Source: Halobacillus naozhouensis
Lineage (GTDB): Bacteria > Bacillota > Bacilli > Bacillales > Halobacillaceae
Assembly (NCBI RefSeq): GCF_029714185.1
Contig: NZ_CP121671.1
Location: forward strand, 1,178,001-1,242,000
Length of the DNA stretch: 64,000 nucleotides
Direction of reading: 5' to 3'
Part shown: in pieces, positions 43,275-52,901 of the stretch
How positions within the stretch are numbered: position 1 is the first letter of the stretch
Layout: every line of letters starts with the position of its first letter
Position numbers and translations under genes: made by a program
The notes under the pieces: generated by a model
Seen by the model: the letters and a program-made list of their open reading frames with translations, nothing else
Told to the model about the DNA's origin: nothing
Database searches by the model: none

Positions 43275-45548
43275 ATGTCTATGTATGATGAGAATCTACA
43301 AAGTGAGAAAGAACGGCTAATGTTCACGAAGGAGTACATGAATCACTTAATTACCCTCCAGGAATCAGGTCAACAAGCATTAAAGGAAAAACAAGAAGAT
43401 ACCCTGCAAAAGCTCGACTTTAAAGATAGCAGTCTTCGCTATCAGGAAATGCTGACCCACTCGAGTTTCATGAAATTGTCTAAGGACCAATTGGAAAACC
43501 TCAAGAATCTACGTAAGAAACCGTATTTTGCCCGCATTGATTTTCACCGTAAAGAAAAACATGACAAAGAAATTTTTTATATAGGAAAAGTCTCTCTATT
43601 CGATCGTGAGACGCAGTTACCGATTATTTTAGATTGGCGCTCACCCCTGGCGAATGTTTATTATGAAGGGCGTTTAGGTGAGGTGAGTTATGAAGCGCAT
43701 GGGGAGGAATATGAAGGCAATGTATCGCTTAAGCGTCAGTATCAGATTGAAGAGGGAGAACTGTTAGAATTCCGGGATATTGATTTAACGACGAAGGATG
43801 AACTATTGCAGGACTCCCTTGCACAAAATGCTGAACACCGGTTAACGGAAATTGTCTCAACGATTCAAGAGGAACAAAATCGAGTAATCCGTGCTGATTT
43901 GAGAAAGCCGATTATCGTTCAAGGGGCAGCGGGAAGTGGCAAGACTACCATTGCTTTACATCGAATCTCTTACTTTTTGTACACGATGCGGGATATTTTT
44001 AAGCCTGAAGAAATGCTGATTCTTGCCCCGAACCGTTTGTTTATTCAGTACATATCCGAGGTGCTTCCAGAACTAGGGGTGAATAAAGCCAAACAAACGA
44101 CGTTCTCTGATTTTGTTCAAGAAGTGATTGAAGTAGATTGGCCTGTCGTCAGTCAGCATGATGTACTGATGGATACTATTGAAAAAACAGAAGATGGGGG
44201 CGCTCCTCATTTACTGGCAGCTGGTTTCAAAGGGTCAAAAGCCTTTAAGCAGCTGCTGGATCGATATATACAAATTGTAAAACAAACCTATATCGTTGAG
44301 GAAGATTTCATGCTTGGAGAATTTAAAATTAAAAGTGGAGCAAGTATTAAACGGCTATTTCTTAAGGACTTTCAACTTTTCCCCTATGAGGTACGGGTGG
44401 AAAAAATAAAACGTGTGCTGCAAAGTGAACTGCGACGCAAAAAGAAAATGATCCTTGAGAAAATGGCTTCTAAGTATGATGATGAGCTGGACAAAGCCTT
44501 GTTTGGTATGAAGGATAAAGCGAAACGGAAAAAGAGAGTCAGCTTTCTGATTACGAGGAAAGAAGAAAGGTTAAAAGATCTAAAGAAACAAGCGCGTACA
44601 GCTGTCTCCCGCTATATGAAGCAGTTTCCAAAGCATAAGCTGACAGCCCTTTATCAAGCGATGTTTGAGGAAAAGACGTTTCGCTCTTTGATAGAAGAAG
44701 ACTCAGAGCAAATGGAGTACTTGCGCTCGATGACTAGACGCTATTTGCAAACGAAGCGGCTCCATTCAGAAGATTTGGCCCCACTGCTATACATGTACAC
44801 TTTTCTAAAGGGATTACATGCGGACGATCAAATGAAAAAAGTTGTTATTGATGAGGCCCAGGATTATAGTTTTCTAGAGTTTTATAGTTTGAAAAAGGCC
44901 TTCCAAACGGACCTGTTTACGATTGTCGGCGATCTTGCACAGGGAATCTATCGCTATAGAGGGTTGCGAAGCTGGGATTCTCTCAACGAAGTATTTAAAC
45001 AACCGAATTATTTAACCTTGCAGAAAACGTATCGAACGACAATAGAAATCATGGATTTAGCGAACAGGCTGCTTACCTTGATGCCCGAGGACCTGCCTAC
45101 AGCTGAACCTGTGGTGAGACATGGTCCGCTCCCGACTTTTATTAAGAAGAAACCAGGGTGGCAGCAGACTTTTTTCAACATTGTTAACCAGTTGAGTGAC
45201 GAAGGAATGAAGAGTTTCGCGATCGTAACGAAAACGATGAAAGAGAGTGCTGAGGCCCATTGCATTTCGGAAATCCGTTCTTTAGATTTTAAACCATTGA
45301 ATGAAGAAACGGAGATGGGCGAGCGGATGATTCTGCCTGCTTACCTTGCTAAAGGGTTGGAGTTTGATGTCGTCTTTCTGTATAGTGAGAACCAGCCCTT
45401 TACAAGAAATGAATTGGACATCAAAGTATTATATGTAGCTATGACGAGGCCGCTTCACCGGTTATATATGATCGGCAAAGGCCCTGAAGATTTTTTATTA
45501 AATCATTTAGATCAGCCATGTTACCAGGAGCATACTTTATTCACTTAA
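43275..45548 (+). CDS. helD: RNA polymerase recycling ATPase HelD
   Basis: A UvrD/Rep-like superfamily 1 motor that strips RNA polymerase from DNA and nucleic acids. The 757-residue protein has the coiled N-terminal arm (1-90), a 'DWRSPLANVYYEG' region, Walker A IVQGAAGSGKTTIALHR near 215-230, a long inserted helical arm (about 380-500), Walker B VVIDEAQDYS, and C-terminal helicase motifs (GDLAQGIYRYRGL, ...VLYVAMTRPLHRL). The ATG follows AAAGGGAG. It is monocistronic. Confidence 0.93.
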   Translation: MSMYDENLQSEKERLMFTKEYMNHLITLQESGQQALKEKQEDTLQKLDFKDSSLRYQEMLTHSSFMKLSKDQLENLKNLRKKPYFARIDFHRKEKHDKEIFYIGKVSLFDRETQLPIILDWRSPLANVYYEGRLGEVSYEAHGEEYEGNVSLKRQYQIEEGELLEFRDIDLTTKDELLQDSLAQNAEHRLTEIVSTIQEEQNRVIRADLRKPIIVQGAAGSGKTTIALHRISYFLYTMRDIFKPEEMLILAPNRLFIQYISEVLPELGVNKAKQTTFSDFVQEVIEVDWPVVSQHDVLMDTIEKTEDGGAPHLLAAGFKGSKAFKQLLDRYIQIVKQTYIVEEDFMLGEFKIKSGASIKRLFLKDFQLFPYEVRVEKIKRVLQSELRRKKKMILEKMASKYDDELDKALFGMKDKAKRKKRVSFLITRKEERLKDLKKQARTAVSRYMKQFPKHKLTALYQAMFEEKTFRSLIEEDSEQMEYLRSMTRRYLQTKRLHSEDLAPLLYMYTFLKGLHADDQMKKVVIDEAQDYSFLEFYSLKKAFQTDLFTIVGDLAQGIYRYRGLRSWDSLNEVFKQPNYLTLQKTYRTTIEIMDLANRLLTLMPEDLPTAEPVVRHGPLPTFIKKKPGWQQTFFNIVNQLSDEGMKSFAIVTKTMKESAEAHCISEIRSLDFKPLNEETEMGERMILPAYLAKGLEFDVVFLYSENQPFTRNELDIKVLYVAMTRPLHRLYMIGKGPEDFLLNHLDQPCYQEHTLFT

Positions 45549-45593
45549 AGTTTGAAATTATTCTATCGAGGGTAGGAAAAAGCAAAGGAGTGC

Positions 45594-46427
45594 ATGAGAA
45601 AAATGAGTCTAACAGATACAACCGGATTAAATAATGGCGTCAGCATGCCCTGGGTAGGCCTCGGCGTGTACAAAATGGAAAGTGGGGATGAAGTTGTCCA
45701 TGCTGTTCGTTCAGCCCTGGACCTTGGGTACCGTCATTTGGATACAGCATCCTTCTATGATAATGAAGAAGGGGTAGGCCAGGCAATTAAGGAAAGTGAT
45801 CTCCCTCGTGAAGAACTTTTTATCACCACAAAGGTCTGGAATGATGAACAAGGTTATGAGGAGACACTAGAGGCATTTGATCGCAGCCTGCGTAAATTGG
45901 GACTTGATTACTTGGATCTATATCTCATTCACTGGCCGATTGAAGGTATGTATAAAGCTACATGGAAAGCGTTAGAGCAGCTTTACAAACAAGGCAAAGT
46001 GAAGGCCATTGGTGTGAGCAACTTTATGACACATCATTTGGATGATTTGTTAAAAGATGCTGAGGTGAAGCCGATGGTTAACCAGATTGAATTTCATCCT
46101 GAACTGTATCAAGAAGAGATCGTTGACTACTGTAAACAACGTGATATCCAAGTAGAAGCGTGGTCACCGATTGGTCGGGGGACATACTTAGATAACCCTA
46201 TTTTACAGGATCTGGCACAAAAATATAAAAAAACATCAGCGCAAATTATCTTGAGATGGGATTTGCAGCATGGAATTGTGACGATACCAAAATCTACTCG
46301 CAAAGTGCGTCAACAGGAGAATGCTGACCTGTTTGATTTTGAATTGACTGCAGATGAAATGGGTAAAATCAATTCCTTAAACAAGAACAATCGTCTAGGC
46401 CCGCACCCTGATGAAATGGGTAAATAA
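45594..46427 (+). CDS. yvgN: Aldo/keto reductase, YvgN-like (glyoxal/methylglyoxal reductase)
   Basis: A NADPH-dependent reductase of the AKR5 group that detoxifies methylglyoxal and other aldehydes. The 277-residue TIM-barrel protein closely resembles B. subtilis YvgN in length and text (NNGVSMPWVGLGVYKME, RHLDTASFYDNEEGVGQAIKES, FITTKVWND, LYLIHWP). The tetrad is visible as Asp in DTA, Tyr in FYDNE, Lys in TKVW and His in IHWP. AAAGGAGTGC precedes the ATG at 45594; an ATG at 45603 is also possible. A terminator follows. Confidence 0.9.
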   Translation: MRKMSLTDTTGLNNGVSMPWVGLGVYKMESGDEVVHAVRSALDLGYRHLDTASFYDNEEGVGQAIKESDLPREELFITTKVWNDEQGYEETLEAFDRSLRKLGLDYLDLYLIHWPIEGMYKATWKALEQLYKQGKVKAIGVSNFMTHHLDDLLKDAEVKPMVNQIEFHPELYQEEIVDYCKQRDIQVEAWSPIGRGTYLDNPILQDLAQKYKKTSAQIILRWDLQHGIVTIPKSTRKVRQQENADLFDFELTADEMGKINSLNKNNRLGPHPDEMGK

Positions 46428-46436
46428 TATCTTGAT

Positions 46437-46476
46437 AACCTCACTCTTTTACTAGAAGTGGGGTTGTTTATTTTTG
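46437..46476 (+). terminator. Terminator after yvgN
   Basis: AACCTCACT and AAGTGGGGTT form an imperfect stem followed by a T-rich tract. Confidence 0.65.
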
Positions 46477-46622
46477 TGATTTAGAATTAAATGATAGTAG
46501 CTGGTACAGTGCCATTTTGATTCAGTGCAGGCAAATTAATGATCAGTTGCAGGCATATACTTAGGAAGTTTCATTTTAGTGGCGTAACTACTAGGCATTG
46601 AATGATATAGGAGGGATTTCGT

Positions 46623-48137
46623 ATGAAGCCCCAAATTTTAATTGCAGGAGCTGGTCCGACTGGCCTTGCCTTAGCATTGAACCTGGCAAAGCAGCAGATA
46701 CCTTTTAAGATTATCGACAAAGAGGGTGGACCAGGGGAGGCATCAAGGGCTATGGCCGTGATGCCGAGAACGTTGGAATTCTATGATCAATTTGGTTTTG
46801 CTGATGAATTCGTAAATGGAGGTATTAAAATTGAGGGAGTTTACCTTCATGTTGAAGGTAAAGAGAAAGCACATCTTGATCTGGGAAAGGTGGGGAAAGG
46901 GATAAGCCGTTTCACCTCCCCTTACAGTTTTCCACAAGATGAGCATGAGAAAGTATTGCTGAAGCAGCTTGATCGATATAAGGTGAAGGTGGAATGGAAC
47001 ACGGAACTGCTATCTTTTGAGGAGACCGATGAAGGGGTACTGGCTGTATTGATTTGTAACGGAGAGGAATTCCAGCAAGAATTTCTCTATATAGCTGGGT
47101 GTGATGGTGCGAGCAGTGTGGTTCGTCATCAAATGCAGGCAGATTTTCCAGGGGGGACGTATGAGCAGGAATTCTATGTGATGGATATGAAGGCAGAAGG
47201 GGCGCCGATTGGCTCTCATCAGTTAGCGATGTGCATGCATGGGGAAGAGTTTGTCGTACTATTGCCTGTTCGCAGTACGGATACGACTAGGGCGATCGGT
47301 GTGTTTCCTGATTCTATGACGGCGAGCGCTCAAGAGGTTACGTCTGAAAAAATGGTAGATTTCATGCAGTCAGCTTTCAGAATAAACGTAAAGGAAGTCA
47401 ATTGGTTCTCCACCTATAAAGTTCATCATCGGGTAGCAGAAGTCTTTCGGAAAGGGAGGGCTTTTCTAGTCGGTGACGCAGCCCATATCCATAGCCCAGC
47501 GGGCGGCCAGGGAATGAATACTGGAATTGGCGATGCAATGAATCTTGGCTGGAAACTGGCAGCCGTGGTGCAAGGGAAAGCGAAGCACGAGGTGCTCAAG
47601 ACGTATGAAACAGAGCGGAAGGCCTTTGCGCAACGTCTAGTAGATACGACTGACCGTGTGTTTACACGAGTAGTCTCTAAAAAAAGGAGTAATCGATTGT
47701 TTCGAAAAAGAATTGCTCCTCTTCTGATTCCATTGGTGAATCGATCAGATCGAGCCAGAAGAAGGCTGTTTACGATTCTTTCTCAAACACAGATTGAGTA
47801 CACAAAGAGCCGGCTGAGCAGGGGAAAAGTCAACGAACTCCAATCCGGTATCCGACTTCCATATAATGGTGAAAACTATGAGGTCTTACGTACGTGGGAT
47901 TGGCAAGTACATGTCTATGGGGCAGCCAACTCTGAACTCCGGAACTTTTGTCAGGAACGCGGGCTCGCGCTTCATACATTCAAGTATGACTCCGCTGCTG
48001 AAAAGCATGGGTTTAGCGGAGGGGCGCTTTATTTAGTGCGGCCAGATGGACATATTGGTTTTGCCCATCCTGACCGGGACGTGGCAAGGCTTCAGAAGTA
48101 TGTGGATGATTGGGGGATTATCCCCTTTAACGCTTAA
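46623..48137 (+). CDS. FAD-dependent aromatic-type monooxygenase
   Basis: A 504-residue flavoprotein of the PheA/TfdB/UbiH-like class, which hydroxylates aromatic or polyketide-like substrates with NAD(P)H and O2. It has the FAD-binding GAGPTGLALALNLA (about 7-20), the middle CDGASSVVRHQM segment (DG motif) and GDAAHIHSPAGGQGMNTGIGDAMNLGWK, the second FAD motif. The C-terminal domain is thioredoxin-like. The ATG follows GGAGGG. The next gene is a methyltransferase, 64 bases later; they may act together, but no pathway is evident. Confidence 0.88.
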   Translation: MKPQILIAGAGPTGLALALNLAKQQIPFKIIDKEGGPGEASRAMAVMPRTLEFYDQFGFADEFVNGGIKIEGVYLHVEGKEKAHLDLGKVGKGISRFTSPYSFPQDEHEKVLLKQLDRYKVKVEWNTELLSFEETDEGVLAVLICNGEEFQQEFLYIAGCDGASSVVRHQMQADFPGGTYEQEFYVMDMKAEGAPIGSHQLAMCMHGEEFVVLLPVRSTDTTRAIGVFPDSMTASAQEVTSEKMVDFMQSAFRINVKEVNWFSTYKVHHRVAEVFRKGRAFLVGDAAHIHSPAGGQGMNTGIGDAMNLGWKLAAVVQGKAKHEVLKTYETERKAFAQRLVDTTDRVFTRVVSKKRSNRLFRKRIAPLLIPLVNRSDRARRRLFTILSQTQIEYTKSRLSRGKVNELQSGIRLPYNGENYEVLRTWDWQVHVYGAANSELRNFCQERGLALHTFKYDSAAEKHGFSGGALYLVRPDGHIGFAHPDRDVARLQKYVDDWGIIPFNA

Positions 48138-48201
48138 TGTTGTTTTTGAAGACGAATGGTCTATGGAAGACTACTTTTAGACAAGAGGAGTAGTATAACT
48201 A

Positions 48202-48939
48202 ATGAAACAAAATAAATATGATGATCCGGAATTCTTTTCAGCCTATAACCAAATGCCTCGTTCTCTTAAAGGACTTGAAGCTGCTGGTGAATGGCCTGTT
48301 TTCAAATCTTTATTACCAGATTTGCAAAATAAAAGGGTGCTTGATTTAGGCTGTGGCTATGGTTGGCATTGCCGATCCGCCCGTAAACAAAATGCGAGTA
48401 CAGTAGTAGGAGTCGATATATCTAAGAAAATGCTTGAGAAGGCTCGGGAACAAACAGACGATGCTGCAATTTCCTATGTACAAATGCCGATGGAAGACAT
48501 TGACTTTCCATATTCACAATTTGATGTCGTGATCAGCTCATTAGCCTTCCATTACATCAGATCATTTAAAGCAATTTGTAAAAAGGTCCATGGTTATCTA
48601 GCTCCAGGAGGTAGTTTTATTTTTTCTGTTGAACATCCAATGTTTACCTCTCGAAAGGAACAAGACTGGTATGTGGACGATCAAGGAAACCGTCTGCATT
48701 GGCCAGTGGATAACTACCGGTTAGAGGGAATAAGGGAAACGAACTTCTTAGGAGAAGACGTTGTTAAATACCATCGGACCATTTCAACCTATCTAAATAA
48801 CCTCATTGAAGCCGGCTTTATAGTAAAAGCTGTTGAGGAACCTATGCCATCAGATGAGATGATACAGAAGAATCCCATGATGAAAGATGAAAACCGAAGA
48901 CCCATGTTCCTGATTATTTCAGTAGAAAAGATAAAGTGA
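48202..48939 (+). CDS. Class I SAM-dependent methyltransferase
   Basis: A 245-residue Rossmann-fold methyltransferase. The SAM site is VLDLGCGYGWHCRS (about 48-61), followed by VVGVDISKKML, the FDVVISSLAFHYI motif and PGGSFIFSVEHPMF. Small molecules are the likely substrates, by resemblance to the Methyltransf_11 group; the target is unknown. The ATG follows AGAGGAG. A fragment resembling its 3' end appears at 54612-54680, beyond the LacI-GntP cassette. Confidence 0.88.
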   Translation: MKQNKYDDPEFFSAYNQMPRSLKGLEAAGEWPVFKSLLPDLQNKRVLDLGCGYGWHCRSARKQNASTVVGVDISKKMLEKAREQTDDAAISYVQMPMEDIDFPYSQFDVVISSLAFHYIRSFKAICKKVHGYLAPGGSFIFSVEHPMFTSRKEQDWYVDDQGNRLHWPVDNYRLEGIRETNFLGEDVVKYHRTISTYLNNLIEAGFIVKAVEEPMPSDEMIQKNPMMKDENRRPMFLIISVEKIK

Positions 48940-48978
48940 GCTAAAAAACATGATACCTGGTAAGTCCAAATAGTAATA

Positions 48979-49028
48979 TCAGCTCATCTTCTTCGCTCAA
49001 TCTAAAGATGGGCTGATGTTTTTTTGAA
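48979..49028. terminator. Terminator between methyltransferase and LacI genes
   Basis: CAGCTCATCTT and AAGATGGGCTG form the stem, followed by seven T. Confidence 0.75.
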
Positions 49029-49039
49029 TATATATGGAT

Positions 49040-50041
49040 TTATTTACACCCACATGACTTTCTTGTTATTAGGGAGGGAGGTAATTCAATGTGTTTTTTA
49101 TAATCTGAATTGTTTATTTTACTTAATAGTGCATCAAAGGCCGTTCTCCCTATGATATCCGGTGGTAACATTATATTTGTTACAGGAGGATCAATAATAG
49201 GTGCGGAAGCAAAGTCGCCAAAGCCTATTAATGCAATGTCTTCTGGAATATTTAATAAAGATTCTTTTATCTGCGAGATTGCTCCTATTGTCATTAGATC
49301 GTTCTGTATGAATAGAGCAGTAATATCACTATGTCTTTTTAGTAAGGACTTTACTGCAGCAGCACCTCCTAGAACGGTTGCATGACCAAGCTCCATGTAG
49401 TTCTCATTAAAAGGGATGTTATGTTGATTTAAAGCTTCCTTATATCCTCTTATTCTATCGTCCGTAGTTGAGACATTGGAGACTCCGTATATCATACCAA
49501 TTTTCTTATGACCATGTCTTAATAGGTGTATGGTCGCATCATAGCCGGTTTGGAAGTTATCTCCAGTTACTTTGGGGATATTTTTGGCTGTATCATTATA
49601 GCGATTAACTAAAACGACTGGAAACTCTTCATTAGTGAACTTGTTCAAGTATTCGATGTCATTAGAAGTAGGAGATAGGATAACTCCATCTACCATTCTC
49701 GAATAAAGAAGGTTCATGGTTTCTTCTTCGTAGTTTCTATCCTCATTTGTATTGATGAGGAGAAGGTTGTACCCCATCTCTCTTGCTCTTTCCTCTACTC
49801 CGTACACCATTTCAGTTATAAAGGTGTCAGGAAAACTGGAAACGATCAGTCCAGCTGTTTTGGTCTTTTTTTGTCTCAGATTCTTAGCTGTAGAGTTAGG
49901 CATATAGTTATATTTATTAATGATTTCCATAATTTTTTTGTATTTTTCCTCAGTAATATGCTTCGTTCCATTGATTACGTGGGAAACAGTTGCGGTTGAT
50001 ACGTTTGCCTCTTTGGCTATTTGTTTCATAGTTACTTTCAT
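49040..50041 (-). CDS. LacI-family transcription regulator
   Basis: A 333-residue repressor. It has the N-terminal helix-turn-helix (MKQIAKEANVSTATVSHVINGTKHI) with a hinge helix (YMPNSTAKNLR), followed by a periplasmic-binding-like ligand domain. On the minus strand the ATG follows GAGGAG. It is divergent from the split-transketolase operon, with an operator-like site in front of its own promoter region and matching sites before the transketolase and permease genes. Ligand is unknown; by genome context it is the substrate or product of that operon. Confidence 0.9.
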   Translation of the reverse strand: MKVTMKQIAKEANVSTATVSHVINGTKHITEEKYKKIMEIINKYNYMPNSTAKNLRQKKTKTAGLIVSSFPDTFITEMVYGVEERAREMGYNLLLINTNEDRNYEEETMNLLYSRMVDGVILSPTSNDIEYLNKFTNEEFPVVLVNRYNDTAKNIPKVTGDNFQTGYDATIHLLRHGHKKIGMIYGVSNVSTTDDRIRGYKEALNQHNIPFNENYMELGHATVLGGAAAVKSLLKRHSDITALFIQNDLMTIGAISQIKESLLNIPEDIALIGFGDFASAPIIDPPVTNIMLPPDIIGRTAFDALLSKINNSDYKKHIELPPSLITRKSCGCK

Positions 50042-50061
50042 TTTCCTTACTCCTCAATTCT

Positions 50062-50081
50062 TCGGTTAAACCTTTTACTTT
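50062..50081. promoter_or_regulatory. Operator-like site of the LacI gene
   Basis: TCGGTTAAACCTTTTACTTT matches the site at 53019 at 16 of 20 positions. It suggests autoregulation. Confidence 0.55.
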
Positions 50082-50168
50082 ATTATAATTGATATTGACT
50101 TTAATATCCACATTCGAAAGGTTATTCCTCTTATTTTTTGTCACTTTATAAAATATTCAGTATTTTCG

Positions 50169-50197
50169 TTGACAAAAAAGCGTTTACATTGTAAGAT
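50169..50197 (+). promoter_or_regulatory. Promoter of the transketolase operon with internal cre-like site
   Basis: TTGACA and TAAGAT are 17 bases apart. The spacer holds AAAAAGCGTTTACA (50175-50188), which matches the cre consensus in 12 of 14 positions. CcpA bound there would block the promoter, giving carbon catabolite repression. Confidence 0.65.
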
Positions 50198-50208
50198 CCT
50201 AATCAAGG

Positions 50209-50228
50209 TTGGTAAAACGATTAACCAA
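50209..50228 (+). promoter_or_regulatory. LacI-type operator before the transketolase operon
   Basis: TTGGTAAAACGATTAACCAA is a near-palindrome with a central CG, typical of LacI-family operators. It lies just downstream of the promoter and 22 bases before the first gene. Confidence 0.65.
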
Positions 50229-50249
50229 TTTAATAATAGGAGGATTAGC

Positions 50250-51098
50250 ATGACAAACAGCGTTTCTATTTCACAGGAAAAAGTAGAATTAATAAAAGAA
50301 AAAGCTAAAATGTCTAGATTAGAAACTATTAGGTTGATTTCGTTAGCAAAAAGTGGTCATTATGGATCTTCATTTTCAAGTTCAGAAATTTTCTCGACGC
50401 TGTACTATCACATTTTAAATTATGATCCCCAAAATCCTGACTGGAAAAGCCGAGATCGGTTTGTAATGGGAAAAGGGCACTCTGCTGTAGGTGTTTACCC
50501 TATTTTAGCTGATGTAGGTTTTTTCCCTAAAGAGGAATTAGATACTTATACTCAGGTAGGCAGTGCGTTTGGAGACCATCCGGATATGAACAAAATTAAA
50601 GGCATTGATTTTAGCTCTGGCTCTATTGGACATGGATTATCCGTAGGAGTTGGGATGTCACTTGGAGCACGAGTGGATAACGAAAAATATCGATCTTATA
50701 TATTAATGGGAGATGGAGAGCTTCAAGAAGGACAAGTTTGGGAAGCTGCTATGAGTGCAGGCAATTTCAAATTAGGTAATCTTGTCGCCATTGTTGACAA
50801 TAACAAGGTAACAGTGGATGGAAATACGGAAGAGCTAATGAATATAAATCCAATCAGAGAAAAATGGGAAAGTTTTGGTTGGAACGTAATAGATGTAGAT
50901 GGACATAACGTAGAGAGCTTAATAGAAACCTTTGAGAATCTTCCATCAGTGGATTCTGATAAACCAACTGCAATTCTTTGCGACACGGTAGCGGGTAAGG
51001 GTGTCTCATTTATGGAGAATGGTTATGAGTGGCATGTTGCCAATTTAGGAGAAGACGATATTAAACGAGCTATAGAAGAAATTGAAGGAGGTAACTAA
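50250..51098 (+). CDS. Split transketolase-like enzyme, N-terminal subunit
   Basis: The first half (282 residues) of a thiamine-diphosphate enzyme of the transketolase family. It shows SGHYGSSFSSSEI, the GKGHSAVGVYPIL segment, GSIGHGLSVGVGMS, and the thiamine-binding GDGELQEGQVWEAAMSAGNFKL...VDNNK. The ATG follows AGGAGG; the longer frame from 50169 is rejected because it would include the promoter. It is immediately followed by the C-terminal subunit. Such split enzymes often act on unusual sugars (e.g. apulose-4-phosphate or sulfo-sugar transketolases). Substrate is unknown here. Confidence 0.88.
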   Translation: MTNSVSISQEKVELIKEKAKMSRLETIRLISLAKSGHYGSSFSSSEIFSTLYYHILNYDPQNPDWKSRDRFVMGKGHSAVGVYPILADVGFFPKEELDTYTQVGSAFGDHPDMNKIKGIDFSSGSIGHGLSVGVGMSLGARVDNEKYRSYILMGDGELQEGQVWEAAMSAGNFKLGNLVAIVDNNKVTVDGNTEELMNINPIREKWESFGWNVIDVDGHNVESLIETFENLPSVDSDKPTAILCDTVAGKGVSFMENGYEWHVANLGEDDIKRAIEEIEGGN

Positions 51099-51099
51099 A

Positions 51100-52089
51100 A
51101 TGACTACCCACACTTTTCATAAAGATACTTGGGAATTATATAAAAGCCTGGAAATGTCTAAGCAGTTAACTGCTGGTGAAACATTGTCGAAATTAGGAAA
51201 AGATTATCCGGAAATTGTTGCTATGTCATCAGATCTTAGCAAGCCTACGCGATTATGGGATTTTGGTAAGGAATTTCCTGAGCGTTTTTTTAACTTTGGG
51301 CTGGCTGAAAAAAATATGGTAACAGCTGCAGCAGGTTTAGCTTCTACCGGGAAAATACCATTTGTTTCTACTTATGCTTCATTCCTGGGCGTATTGGCTG
51401 CAGAAAATATTAGAACTGCAGTAGCCTATCCTAATTTAAATGTGCGTTTAATCGGCACCCATACAGGGATAGCAATGGGCTTTTATGGAACGTCTCATCA
51501 TGCTACGGAAGATATTTCAATCACAAGAGCAATGGCTAATATGACCGTTATTTCCCCTGCAGATGGGGCAGCCTTGGCGGAAATGATAGAGGAATCAGTG
51601 AAAACGTACCAGGGACCTATTTATTTTCGGGTTAGCCGTGGTCGTGAGGAATCGGTTTACGAACACAATGAAAATAAAGTACAAAATAAAATTGGAAAAG
51701 CTAATATTTTAAGAGAAGGAAATGATTTAACCATAATTGCTTGCGGGATAGAGGTTAATGAAGCTTTAAAGGCGGCTAATCAACTAAAGGAACAAGGAAT
51801 TAATGCTAGAGTCATAGATATGCATACCATTAAGCCAATAGACACAGAAGCTATTTTAAATGCCGCAGAAGATACTGGAGCAGTGCTAACTGTCGAAGAA
51901 CATAATGTCCAAGGAGGACTTGGAAGCGCAGTATCTGAAATACTGATGGAGTCGGACCTCAATTGTAAATTTAAACGCCATGGTTTTTATGATGAATATT
52001 CATTAATAGGTAAGCCTTATCATCTTTACAAGCATTATAAACTTGACGGAGAAGGCATTGCGTCTGTTGCTAAAGAGTTTTTAGGATAA
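51100..52089 (+). CDS. Split transketolase-like enzyme, C-terminal subunit
   Basis: The second half (329 residues). It has the pyrimidine-binding domain (FFNFGLAEKNMVTAAAGLAS; the Glu in LAEKN activates thiamine), PFVSTYASFLG, GTHTGIAMGFYGTSHHATEDI, and the C-terminal transketolase domain (AVLTVEEHNVQGGLGSAVSE). The ATG at 51100 is one base after the stop of the N-subunit gene and follows GGAGG, so expression is coupled. The two subunits should assemble into a tetramer. Confidence 0.88.
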   Translation: MTTHTFHKDTWELYKSLEMSKQLTAGETLSKLGKDYPEIVAMSSDLSKPTRLWDFGKEFPERFFNFGLAEKNMVTAAAGLASTGKIPFVSTYASFLGVLAAENIRTAVAYPNLNVRLIGTHTGIAMGFYGTSHHATEDISITRAMANMTVISPADGAALAEMIEESVKTYQGPIYFRVSRGREESVYEHNENKVQNKIGKANILREGNDLTIIACGIEVNEALKAANQLKEQGINARVIDMHTIKPIDTEAILNAAEDTGAVLTVEEHNVQGGLGSAVSEILMESDLNCKFKRHGFYDEYSLIGKPYHLYKHYKLDGEGIASVAKEFLG

Positions 52090-52128
52090 CTTATACTTCG
52101 TAAGTTGAAGCAGGAAGAGGGGAAAATA

Positions 52129-52893
52129 ATGAATTTTGAAGACCAAGTTGTGCTTATAACCGGAGCAGGTTCTAAGATGGGGATTGGAAGAGAAACAGCA
52201 AGGCAAGTGAGTAAAAGAGGAGCATCGGTTGTTTTAGCTGACATCGATGAAAACGGATTGGAATCCGCTTTTGATGAAATAAATCAATACAATAATGGTA
52301 AAACAATGACAATTAAATTAGATGTTACAAATAAGGATGAGGTGGACAAATCTGTTAAGCAAATCATAGAAAGGTTTGGCGAAATAGATATTTTAGTTAA
52401 TAATGCTGGTACCTCGCGCCCTACACGTATATTGGATATACCAGAGGAAGAATGGGATTTAATTTTTAATATTAATATGAAGGGGATTTTCTTTCTGACT
52501 CAGGCAGTGCTTCCTTATATGAAGGAGGCTAACTACGGTCGTATTGTCAATTTAAGTTCAGTCTCAGGAAAAAGAGGAGGCGGCATATTTGGGGGATCAC
52601 ATTATTCTGCTTCTAAAGCAGCAGTTACAGGCTTTTCCAAAGCAGTAGCTAGGGAAATGGCAGAATTCGGAATAACCTGTAATACTGTTGCTCCCGGGTT
52701 AGTAGGAGGAACGAATATTACAGATGGCTTAATGACTACTGAAAAAGAAACCTCTATAAAGGAAGGAATTCCTGTTGGCAGAGTAGGAAAAGTCGAAGAT
52801 ATTGCCTATTCCATTGCCTTTTTAGCATCGACGGGAGCAAGTTATATTACAGGAGAAGAACTCGATATTAATGGAGGATCTCATATCGATTAG
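52129..52893 (+). CDS. Short-chain dehydrogenase/reductase
   Basis: A 254-residue classical SDR using NAD(P). It shows the cofactor loop TGAGSKMGIG (11-20), DVT at 65-67, NNAG at 91-94, the catalytic Ser143/144, Tyr159 and Lys163 (HYSASK), and the C-terminal DINGGSHID. Asp38 after the second strand (VVLADID) favours NAD. The ATG follows AGAGGGG, 39 bases after the transketolase stop. In the operon it would interconvert an alcohol and a ketone of the imported substrate or product. Confidence 0.88.
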   Translation: MNFEDQVVLITGAGSKMGIGRETARQVSKRGASVVLADIDENGLESAFDEINQYNNGKTMTIKLDVTNKDEVDKSVKQIIERFGEIDILVNNAGTSRPTRILDIPEEEWDLIFNINMKGIFFLTQAVLPYMKEANYGRIVNLSSVSGKRGGGIFGGSHYSASKAAVTGFSKAVAREMAEFGITCNTVAPGLVGGTNITDGLMTTEKETSIKEGIPVGRVGKVEDIAYSIAFLASTGASYITGEELDINGGSHID

Positions 52894-52901
52894 TTTTTTA
52901 C

